This document shows positions 54,790 to 61,652 of a stretch of DNA of 64,000 bases, piece by piece. The translations under genes were made by a program, and so were the position numbers. Below the pieces are notes generated by a model, which was given only the letters and a program-made list of their open reading frames with translations, did no database searches and was not told where the DNA came from. The DNA is from Treponema sp. (GTDB taxonomy: Bacteria; Spirochaetota; Spirochaetia; Treponematales; Treponemataceae), in contig JAEDGP010000001.1 in assembly GCA_016297405.1 (NCBI GenBank), positions 1 to 64,000 of the forward strand, read 5' to 3'. Position 1 is the first letter of the stretch; each line of letters starts with the position of its first letter.

Positions 54790-55878
54790 TTATTTTGAAA
54801 GCTCACTTTCAAGGTATGAAATGAGTTTTTCCTGCACCCGTTTTTCTTCATATTGTTCAAGAAAAAGATTTCTGCAGGATTCAAAGAATTTTTTTGGTTT
54901 TTCGTTGCCCGAATAAAATTCGTTGATTGCATCGATGAATTCTTTTTTGCTGTTACATTCAACGCAATCAGTTTTTTCTATGCCTGAATATCCTTCAAAT
55001 GCTTCTTTTGTGCCAAAAATCTTTTTGCCATACATTAACGCTTCACATGTTTTGGTTTTCATGCCAGAGCCTGAAATGATTGGAAGCAAAACCCCATCAG
55101 CATTCACATATTCTTGTGAAAGGTCTGGAACAAATCCAATAAATTCCACGTTTTTTTCAGGATATTTGTCTTTGTACAGATCCATCCCGTTTCCAACAAC
55201 ACGCAGTTTGCAGTCAATACTATCCAGGCAGTTTTCTATGAACCAGAAAAGCCCGTCTGTATTTCCAAAAAAATTGTATCCGACGAATAAAAGCACTTTT
55301 TCCTGGGAATCGCTTTTTTGGCCTGGATTAAAACAATCTTTAAAAGTGGTTGGCCATGTATAATCTGTGCCCCTGCCATACAATTTTTTTAGTCCATCTG
55401 AATCCCGTTTGTTGAGTCCTATCAATAATGTGGATTTTCTGGTAAGCCTTCTTTCGCAAAATTTAAGCTTTCTTAAATTACGCAGCAAATTGATTTTGCC
55501 CTTTAAGGTTTGGGGACGCTGTTCCTGTTTAAAATACGAATATTCCACATTATGGTATAACGTTACGGTTTTGCAGAGTTTGAATATTTTTGAAGAAACA
55601 CTCCCGCATCGGGAAGTGGCAAAAACTACCAAATCTATATTGTTTTCCCTTATAAGACGAATGAGGTTCTGGTCGTCAGAGAATTTATATCCTTCGATTT
55701 TATTGAAAAGGCCGCAAATTCTTCGTATGCGACCAAGTGAATAGGGCCGGATGGTATAATCGATAAAAACATTTGAAATGGATTTGAATAATTTCTTGTT
55801 TCTTTCCCTTATTACCTGGCCACCTGATACAGCTTTTTTTCGCTGGTGGTCAACAAAAATTATATTCAGTTTTTTCAT
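54790..55878 (-). CDS. Glycosyltransferase family 4
   Basis: The 362-residue GT4 protein has VDHQRKKAVSGGQVIRERNKKLF at the acceptor side, TLYHNVEYSYFKQEQ, LLIGLNKRDSDGLKKLYG and LLFVGYNFFGNTDGLFWFIENCL. The donor-site region is VNADGVLLPIISGSGMKTKTCEALMYGKKIFGT, with the same GSGxKxKTxEAL pattern as the gene at 53362, so these two are related. The ATG overlaps the stop of a 17-codon frame (ATGA). No membrane helix is seen. Confidence 0.88.
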   Translation of the reverse strand: MKKLNIIFVDHQRKKAVSGGQVIRERNKKLFKSISNVFIDYTIRPYSLGRIRRICGLFNKIEGYKFSDDQNLIRLIRENNIDLVVFATSRCGSVSSKIFKLCKTVTLYHNVEYSYFKQEQRPQTLKGKINLLRNLRKLKFCERRLTRKSTLLIGLNKRDSDGLKKLYGRGTDYTWPTTFKDCFNPGQKSDSQEKVLLFVGYNFFGNTDGLFWFIENCLDSIDCKLRVVGNGMDLYKDKYPEKNVEFIGFVPDLSQEYVNADGVLLPIISGSGMKTKTCEALMYGKKIFGTKEAFEGYSGIEKTDCVECNSKKEFIDAINEFYSGNEKPKKFFESCRNLFLEQYEEKRVQEKLISYLESELSK

Positions 55879-56005
55879 AGTTCTGTTATGCTTTCATCCT
55901 TATAGATTTTTTTAAACGAATCAATCATAATTCAGCGGATTTTTTGGTGTCAAAAAGCTGCTTGTAAGTGCCCTGGCAAACCACAGTCAATTTCTGCTCT
56001 CTCAT
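55875..56005 (-). pseudogene. Two overlapping mini reading frames, probable remnant of a deleted gene
   Basis: The first frame (55925-56005) has an ATG with a strong GAAGAGGG site and codes for 26 residues starting MREQKLTVVCQGTYKQLFD. Its stop overlaps the ATG of a second frame of 17 residues (55875-55928, ending KKIYKDESITEL). The stop of that frame overlaps the ATG of the GT4 gene. Both overlaps are ATGA. The most likely reading is a gene whose start and end survived an internal deletion with a frameshift; a translational-coupling leader is an alternative. Confidence 0.4.
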
Positions 56006-56026
56006 AAAACCCTCTTCCTTATCATT

Positions 56027-56203
56027 TCATTGTTTAACAGGCTTTGACATAAAGCATTTCCCACACAAGCCAAAACCAAACGCAATAATTATTAGTATAT
56101 CAAAAAAAGTCATTCCTTGAATAGCATTGGCAATATTTTGCAGGCTCGAGTATGATTTTTTACCTATAGAAAAAAATTGTTCTTTTTCGTAAAATATCTT
56201 CAT
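56027..56203 (-). CDS. Possible small membrane protein (58 residues)
   Basis: The frame starts at an ATG that shares the tetramer CATG with the divergent GT2 gene on the plus strand. It codes for about 33 polar residues (MKIFYEKEQFFSIGKK start) and one hydrophobic helix (FFDILIIIAFGFGLCG) with a short basic tail. No ribosome-binding site was found and the promoter would lie inside the divergent gene. It may be a real small protein or part of the remnant next to it. The 323-base gap around it holds no other gene. Confidence 0.3.
   Translation of the reverse strand: MKIFYEKEQFFSIGKKSYSSLQNIANAIQGMTFFDILIIIAFGFGLCGKCFMSKPVKQ
56167..56195 (+). promoter_or_regulatory. Promoter of the GT2/ABC-exporter operon, predicted leaderless
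   Basis: TAGAAA (56167-56172) and TAAAAT (56190-56195) are separated by 17 bases, and the -10 box ends exactly six bases before the ATG at 56202. The geometry is the same as at the WbaP-like gene (TAGACA, 17 bases, TAAAAT, six bases, ATG). Confidence 0.55.
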
Positions 56204-57317
56204 GGAAAAACCTTTTTTATCAGTCATTTTGCCAGTATACAAGGTGGAAGCGTTTTTACCTGCTACAATCCCTTCTATTCTCAATCAAAGCTTTAAAGAT
56301 TTTGAATTAATTATAATAAATGATGGGTCTACAGACAATTCCCTTGAAATTTGTAATGAATTTGCAAAAAAAGACAGCAGAATAAAAGTCTTTTCACAAA
56401 AAAATAAAGGACTCAGTTGTGCAAGAAATACAGGAATGGAAAAAGCTTCGGCTGAAATCTTTGTTTTTGTAGATTCCGATGATATCATAAACCGTGATAT
56501 GCTCAAATGTCTTGCAAAGCCATTTCAGGAAAATCCTGATTGTCTTATTTCAGCCTGCAATTTCATGTATTTTGATGACAAAGTGGAATTCTCTGCTGAT
56601 ACTTTCGCATACAATAAAGTCACACCTTATGAATTGTATTATTCGGGCAAAAACCATGAAGGCTACACCATTTATGTAACCGCATGGGCCAAAGCATACA
56701 AAAAAAGTCTTTTCAAAAAAATAAAATATCCAGAACACAAATATCATGAAGATGTTTTTGTAACTTGCAAACTTTTATATACTGCAAATCATGTCTATTA
56801 TTCTGAATATCCAGGATATTTTTACAGGACATCAAATCCAACTTCCGTTACAAAACTTCCTGGTAAAAAAAGACAGATAGATTACATGCATGGCCAGATT
56901 TCCAGAATGAGATACCTTAAAAAAAGGGAAAAAGAGATTTTTCAAATTTTTTTTGATTTTTATGTAGAAATGTTTTCAAAAACAAAATTGCAAAACAGGG
57001 CTTTCAGAAATCTTATTTTTTTGATTCCATTTACCGATTTTACCCTGAAAAGGAGGTGCAAACTTATTATTCAATGGAGTTTTCCTCATATTTATAAAAT
57101 CTTAAAAAAATTCAGAAGATTATATGGTCTGTTTGATGATAATGAACGCAAAAAATATAAAAATGAAAGGGAAATTAAAAGAATAGAAAAATCCAAGTTA
57201 CCGCCGCTTCATCCAGCGCAATATGATGCGGCTTTATCAAAAAGAAACTGTGAAGGTTGCGAAAATGACAAATGTATCGAAACTGTTTCCAGGTACTTTG
57301 CGGGAAGGAATCAATAA
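56202..57317 (+). CDS. Glycosyltransferase family 2
   Basis: The 371-residue GT-A enzyme starts PFLSVILPVYKVEAFLPATIPSILNQSFKDFELIIINDGSTDNSLEIC in outline, with GLSCARNTGMEKA and the metal motif FVDSDDIINRDML. YHEDVFVTCKLL follows, as in CpsJ/WaaV-like enzymes. The C-terminal 100 residues are very basic and probably bind the membrane. A late Cys-containing segment (NCEGCENDKCIETV) is unusual for the family and could bind a metal. Its stop shares a base with the ABC gene start (TAATG). Confidence 0.92.
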   Translation: MEKPFLSVILPVYKVEAFLPATIPSILNQSFKDFELIIINDGSTDNSLEICNEFAKKDSRIKVFSQKNKGLSCARNTGMEKASAEIFVFVDSDDIINRDMLKCLAKPFQENPDCLISACNFMYFDDKVEFSADTFAYNKVTPYELYYSGKNHEGYTIYVTAWAKAYKKSLFKKIKYPEHKYHEDVFVTCKLLYTANHVYYSEYPGYFYRTSNPTSVTKLPGKKRQIDYMHGQISRMRYLKKREKEIFQIFFDFYVEMFSKTKLQNRAFRNLIFLIPFTDFTLKRRCKLIIQWSFPHIYKILKKFRRLYGLFDDNERKKYKNEREIKRIEKSKLPPLHPAQYDAALSKRNCEGCENDKCIETVSRYFAGRNQ

Positions 57318-59068
57318 TGAAAAACTTTTTCAAGATTTTTAAAATACTCACTCCAAAACAGATGAGGATTTGTTCCCTTATTATCGTTCTTATGTTTATT
57401 GTTTCCGTTATGGAAGCCTTTGGAATTGGACTTTTATATCCGCTGATTTCCATAATTGGAGACCCTCATTTTCTTGAAAAGCATGAAAATATTGCAAAGA
57501 TTGTTGGAATCATTGGCGTTGACAACCACAGAAAACTCATTTGCTTCAGTTCCCTTATGCTGCTTGCATTCTATATTCTTAAGAATTTTCTGGTACTCCT
57601 GCAAGGAAAAATTCAGATATCCTTTTCAAGCAAGAATCAGGCTGACTACACAAAACGTCTTTATTCCTATTACATGAAAAAAAATTACCTTTACCACGTA
57701 AACACAAATCCTGCGATTCTTGGCAGAAATATTGGAAATGGCGGAAGCGTAGTTTTTTCTGAAATCCTTGTCTACACATTCCAGGTAATAACCAATTTAA
57801 TAACATGTTTTGTGATCGGTATTTTCATTGCTATTATGGACTGGTTCATTGCATTATGCGTTTTGATAATCATTGCCCCTGTAATTTATCTTCTGCTAAA
57901 TTATTTCAGAAAAAAAATTGGAAAAGCGGGTGACCTGCAAAATCGTCTGAATGCAGAGAACGCTAAATGGTTCAACCAGGGTTTTTACAGCATAAAAGAA
58001 ACTAAAGTCATGCAGCAGGAAGATTTTTTTATTGACAAGTACTCAGAAAGCTACACCAAATATACAAAAAGCACATCTGACTATCTTTATGTGCAGCGTT
58101 TTCCAAAGTCCATCATTGAAATGGTAACGATAGGCAGCATTTTGCTTTTAATTGCCGTAAAAATGATTTTTACAAATGATGCACAAAGTCTTATTCCAAC
58201 TCTAGGTGTATTGGCTTTGGCCGCCGTTCGCCTTATGCCTTGTCTTAATCAAACAATTTCAATGATAAACAACATTAAATTCAAGATGCCGCTTTTCAAC
58301 GAAATTTTCGATGATCTCCTTGCCGTTAGAAATAACAAGGATCTTGACGAAAGAAAAATGAATGTCATAACGAAATCTAAGCTTGTTTTCCAACATAGCA
58401 TCCAAGTGGAAAATCTTTCTTTCAGCTATCCTTCCAAAAATGAAAAAGTTTTTGATGGTATTTCGTTCTCAATTCCAAAAGGCTCATTTGTAGGAATTGT
58501 TGGCCCAAGTGGAGCTGGAAAAACAACTTTTGTGGACATTCTCCTTGGCCTTTTGACTCCAACTTCAGGAACCATCCTTGTTGACGGTCAGGATATTTCA
58601 AAAAACATCGGAGGATGGCTTGATAATGTGTCTTATGTTCCGCAATCGATTTATCTTATCGACGGTACAATAAAGGAAAACATAACGTTTGGCATTCCAT
58701 CAGATCAGGTTTGCATGGAAAGATTGCAAACTGCGCTTAAAATGTCTGAACTTTACGATTTTGTGCAGTCACTTCCAGAAAAGGAAAACACAAAAGTAGG
58801 GGACAGGGGGTCTAGATTAAGCGGTGGACAGAAACAGAGAATCGGTATTGCCAGGGCTTTGTACAGAAATCCAAATGTTCTTGTCCTTGACGAAGCAACT
58901 TCCGCCTTGGACAATCAAACTGAAAAGCAGATCACAAGCACAATCCTGAAGCTGAAAGGGAAAATCACGATTATTTCAATTGCTCACAGGGTTTCCACTT
59001 TGGAGGATTGCGATTTTAAAGTAAATTTTGAAAAAGGGAAAGTTACTGTCGAAAAAAACGAGTCCTAA
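57317..59068 (+). CDS. ABC exporter with fused membrane and ATPase domains (MsbA/PglK-like)
   Basis: The 583-residue half-transporter has six membrane helices (residues 15-320) and an ATPase domain with Walker A GPSGAGKTTFVD, YVPQSIYLIDGTIKENI, signature SRLSGGQKQRIGIARALYR, Walker B VLVLDEATSALD and the AHRVSTL switch. It would work as a homodimer, flipping a lipid-linked oligosaccharide or glycolipid, as PglK does. I chose the ATG at 57317, which overlaps the GT2 stop and has a GGAAGGAA site. An upstream in-frame ATG at 57272 lies inside the GT2 gene. Its TAA overlaps the stop of convergent rmlB. Confidence 0.92.
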   Translation: MKNFFKIFKILTPKQMRICSLIIVLMFIVSVMEAFGIGLLYPLISIIGDPHFLEKHENIAKIVGIIGVDNHRKLICFSSLMLLAFYILKNFLVLLQGKIQISFSSKNQADYTKRLYSYYMKKNYLYHVNTNPAILGRNIGNGGSVVFSEILVYTFQVITNLITCFVIGIFIAIMDWFIALCVLIIIAPVIYLLLNYFRKKIGKAGDLQNRLNAENAKWFNQGFYSIKETKVMQQEDFFIDKYSESYTKYTKSTSDYLYVQRFPKSIIEMVTIGSILLLIAVKMIFTNDAQSLIPTLGVLALAAVRLMPCLNQTISMINNIKFKMPLFNEIFDDLLAVRNNKDLDERKMNVITKSKLVFQHSIQVENLSFSYPSKNEKVFDGISFSIPKGSFVGIVGPSGAGKTTFVDILLGLLTPTSGTILVDGQDISKNIGGWLDNVSYVPQSIYLIDGTIKENITFGIPSDQVCMERLQTALKMSELYDFVQSLPEKENTKVGDRGSRLSGGQKQRIGIARALYRNPNVLVLDEATSALDNQTEKQITSTILKLKGKITIISIAHRVSTLEDCDFKVNFEKGKVTVEKNES

Positions 59069-60096
59069 AGCTTATGCAAATACCAGCGAACCGTTTTTTC
59101 AAGTCCAGTTTCAAAATCCACCAAAGGCTTCCATCCAAGCTCTTCCTTTATTTTCGTGGCATCAATTGAATAGCGAAAGTCATGCCCCGGCCGGTCATTT
59201 ACATGTTTTATAAGGCGTTTTAATTCTGCCACATCTCGCTTTACAATTACTGATGTTTTTTCAATAAGCTTTTGCAGAAGTTCGTTATTTTTGATTTCAT
59301 TTGCCGATCCAATGTTGTATTTTTGGCCAATGCGACCTTTTTTTAAAATTGTCCAAACTGCATTGTTATGGTCTTCCACATAAATCCAGTCACGTACGTT
59401 ATTGCCATTTCCATAAAGCGGCAGACTCAATCCTTCAGCCATGTTACTTATCATCAGTGGAATGAATTTTTCCCTATCCTGATAAGGGCCGTAGTTATTG
59501 GAACAGTTTGAAATGGTCACAGGAAGACCATAAGTGTGCCAATATGCCATAACCATAAGTTCTGCGCTTGCCTTACTAGCCGAATATGGTGAATTGGGAG
59601 AATAATTGGATGTTTCAATAAAAGTCCCTGAAGATCCAAGGCTGCCATATACTTCATCTGTTGAAACAAAATGAAAAAGGCAGCCATTCTTTTTGTTTTT
59701 CCAGCACTCCTTTGCACATTCCAAAAGTGTCTGCGTACCACAGACGTTTGTCCTGGTAAAAATTTCAGGATCCCCTATGGATCTGTCAACATGGCTTTCT
59801 GCCGCAAAATGCACCACCGTATCAATCTGGTACTTCTCAAAGATTTTCTTGATTTTCTGTTTATCGCAGATATCAGCTTTTTCAAAAAAATATCGGGGAT
59901 TTTCCTTTATTTCCTGGCAAAGATTTTCTGGATGAGCTGCATAGGTGAGTAAATCAACATTTACAACAATTCCCTCAAAATCGCATTTTGTAAAAAACGA
60001 AAATTTCGAGCTTGATTTTCCAAAAAGAAAATTTATGAAATTAGCACCTATAAATCCACAGCCGCCTGTGACAAGAATATTGTGGACTGACCTCAT
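59065..60096 (-). CDS. rfbB: dTDP-glucose 4,6-dehydratase RmlB
   Basis: RmlB converts dTDP-glucose to dTDP-4-keto-6-deoxyglucose, the second step to dTDP-rhamnose. The 343-residue protein has ILVTGGCGFIGANFI, HFAAESHVDRSI, FVSTDEVYG with the catalytic Thr-Asp-Glu, YSASKAS with the Tyr/Lys pair, NCSNNYGPYQDREKFIPL and NVRDWIYVEDH, all diagnostic. The ATG at 60096 overlaps the rmlA stop (ATGA) and a GGGGAA site precedes it; a TTG at 60114 is less likely. Confidence 0.95.
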   Translation of the reverse strand: MRSVHNILVTGGCGFIGANFINFLFGKSSSKFSFFTKCDFEGIVVNVDLLTYAAHPENLCQEIKENPRYFFEKADICDKQKIKKIFEKYQIDTVVHFAAESHVDRSIGDPEIFTRTNVCGTQTLLECAKECWKNKKNGCLFHFVSTDEVYGSLGSSGTFIETSNYSPNSPYSASKASAELMVMAYWHTYGLPVTISNCSNNYGPYQDREKFIPLMISNMAEGLSLPLYGNGNNVRDWIYVEDHNNAVWTILKKGRIGQKYNIGSANEIKNNELLQKLIEKTSVIVKRDVAELKRLIKHVNDRPGHDFRYSIDATKIKEELGWKPLVDFETGLEKTVRWYLHKL

Positions 60097-60974
60097 AGAT
60101 TTTTTTCCCCGCAAAGAAATTCCAGATATTCACCATAAGATGAATTTAGGGTTGCCGCACATTCCAGCAGCTGTTGTTTTGAAATCCATCCGTTTCTGAA
60201 TGCAATTTCTTCGATGCAACCTACAAAAAAACCTTGCCTTTTTTGCAATGTACTGATGAAATTTGAAGCTTCCAGAAGCCCGTCAAAAGTGCCTGTGTCA
60301 AACCATGCAAGACCACGGCCAAAAAGCTCCACATTCAATCTTCCGTCTTTCAGGTATTGTTTTTGCAGATCCACAATCTCAATTTCACCCCTGCTGCTTG
60401 GCGTGAGTTTTTTTGCAATTTTGCAGACCTCATTGTCAAAAAAATAAATGCCTGGCACAACATAATTTGATTTTGGCAGTTCTGGCTTTTCTTCTATGTC
60501 TTCAATTTTGCCATTTTTATCAAAGCACAAAACACCATAACTTCCAGCTTCTTTCATGTAATAACCAAAAATATATGCGCCTTTTTCATCCTCCAGTCTT
60601 TTTTTCGCCTTGTTCAGATAGCCTGTAAAGTTTTGTCCAAAGAAAATGTTATCACCAAGGACAAGGCAAACGTCATCAGTGCCAATAAATTCTTCGCCTA
60701 TAATAAATGCGTCAGCAATTCCTTTGGGTTCATTCTGGATGGCGTATTCAAAATGCAGTCCTAACTTTGATCCGTCTCCAAGAAGAGTTTTGAACAACGA
60801 AAGATCTCTTTGTGTGCAGATGATAAGAATTTCCCTGATGTTACAAAGCATCAATGTGCTCAAAGGATAGTAGATCATTGGTTTATCAAAAACCGGCAGA
60901 AAATGTTTGCTAAACGATTTTGTAAGGGGAAAAAGACGGCTTCCGTTTCCACCTGCAAGAATAATACCTTTCAC
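60093..60974 (-). CDS. rfbA: Glucose-1-phosphate thymidylyltransferase RmlA
   Basis: RmlA makes dTDP-glucose from dTTP and glucose-1-phosphate. The 293-residue protein starts KGIILAGGNGSRLFPLTKSFSKHFLPVFDKPMIYYPLSTLML in outline, the family's nucleotide-binding start, followed by EYAIQNEPKGIADAF, LVLGDNIFFG, DIEEKPELPKSNYVVPGIYFFD and GRGLAWFDTGTFDGLLEAS. The start codon is GTG with a GCGAGG site. It forms an operon with rmlB and is divergent from rmlC. Confidence 0.96.
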   Translation of the reverse strand: MKGIILAGGNGSRLFPLTKSFSKHFLPVFDKPMIYYPLSTLMLCNIREILIICTQRDLSLFKTLLGDGSKLGLHFEYAIQNEPKGIADAFIIGEEFIGTDDVCLVLGDNIFFGQNFTGYLNKAKKRLEDEKGAYIFGYYMKEAGSYGVLCFDKNGKIEDIEEKPELPKSNYVVPGIYFFDNEVCKIAKKLTPSSRGEIEIVDLQKQYLKDGRLNVELFGRGLAWFDTGTFDGLLEASNFISTLQKRQGFFVGCIEEIAFRNGWISKQQLLECAATLNSSYGEYLEFLCGEKNL

Positions 60975-60989
60975 AAAAACCTCGCTTTT

Positions 60990-60995
60990 ATTATA
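60990..60995 (-). promoter_or_regulatory. -10 box of the rmlA-rmlB promoter
   Basis: A perfect TATAAT on the minus strand ends 15 bases before the GTG of rmlA, leaving room for its GCGAGG site. The -35 region has only a weak match (CTTTCA with 17-base spacing). Confidence 0.5.
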
Positions 60996-61027
60996 ACGTT
61001 TTTAGATTATTTTGAAAGCAATTATCT

Positions 61028-61055
61028 TTTGCAAATTTTTTCTAAACTGTATAAT
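61028..61055 (+). promoter_or_regulatory. Promoter of rmlC with very short leader
   Basis: TTTGCA (61028-61033) and TATAAT (61050-61055) are 16 bases apart. The -10 box ends nine bases before the ATG at 61065, so the leader would be about three bases and contains no ribosome-binding site. Confidence 0.5.
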
Positions 61056-61064
61056 TACTCCATT

Positions 61065-61652
61065 ATGTTTTTTGAGCATGGAACTTTTGAGACACCTGGC
61101 ATTATAGAAATTTTACCAAAGATTTTTGAGGACGAAAGAGGATTCTTTTTTGAATCATTCTCTGAAAAAGATTTTTTGCCTCTGGGAATCTGCCATAGTT
61201 TTGTACAGGACAATGTTTCCATTTCTAAAAACAGCGTATTTCGCGGCTTTCATTTTCAAAAAAATCATCCCCAGGCAAAACTTGTGCAGTGTTTATCCGG
61301 TATGGCGCTTGATCTTGCCCTTGATTTACGTGAAACAAGCCCATCATTCAAAAAAATTACGGCTGTTGTTTTGGATTCAAAAAAACATAATTCTTTGTAT
61401 ATTCCAAAAGGGTTTGCCCATGGTTTTCTTTCTCTTTGCGACAATGTGGTTTTTTCATACAAATGTTCCGATTACTATCACAAAGATGATGAAGGCGGCA
61501 TAAGTATTGAAAGTCCCATAATCAAAAGCCAGATTTGCAATAAAATCTGTTCCACAAAAGAAATGATTATCAACCAGAAAGACAAAAACCTTCCGCTTTT
61601 TCAGGAAGGTTTCAGATATTTTGACATGGATGGCAATTGGATAGGGAACTAG
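61065..61652 (+). CDS. rfbC: dTDP-4-dehydrorhamnose 3,5-epimerase RmlC
   Basis: RmlC inverts C3 and C5 of the keto-sugar in the third step to dTDP-rhamnose. The 195-residue cupin protein has ILPKIFEDERGFFFESF, FVQDNVSISKNSVFRGFHFQKNHPQAKLVQCLSG with the catalytic His, LDLRETSPSF and IPKGFAHGFLSLCDNVVFSYKCSDYY. The family starts near this Met; the frame stays open 85 codons upstream, but that part is antisense to rmlA and lacks homology. Its stop overlaps the stop of the convergent TagF-like gene (CTAG). Confidence 0.93.
   Translation: MFFEHGTFETPGIIEILPKIFEDERGFFFESFSEKDFLPLGICHSFVQDNVSISKNSVFRGFHFQKNHPQAKLVQCLSGMALDLALDLRETSPSFKKITAVVLDSKKHNSLYIPKGFAHGFLSLCDNVVFSYKCSDYYHKDDEGGISIESPIIKSQICNKICSTKEMIINQKDKNLPLFQEGFRYFDMDGNWIGN

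Noticed and set aside
54663..54962. Minus-strand frame of 99 codons overlapping the end of the GT4 gene
   Set aside because: It is mostly in the wrong frame of the GT4 gene and has no ribosome-binding site.
60810..61064. N-terminal extension of rmlC by 85 codons in the same open frame
   Set aside because: The extension is antisense to rmlA, has no RmlC similarity, and a promoter with TATAAT lies just before the Met at 61065 where the family normally starts.
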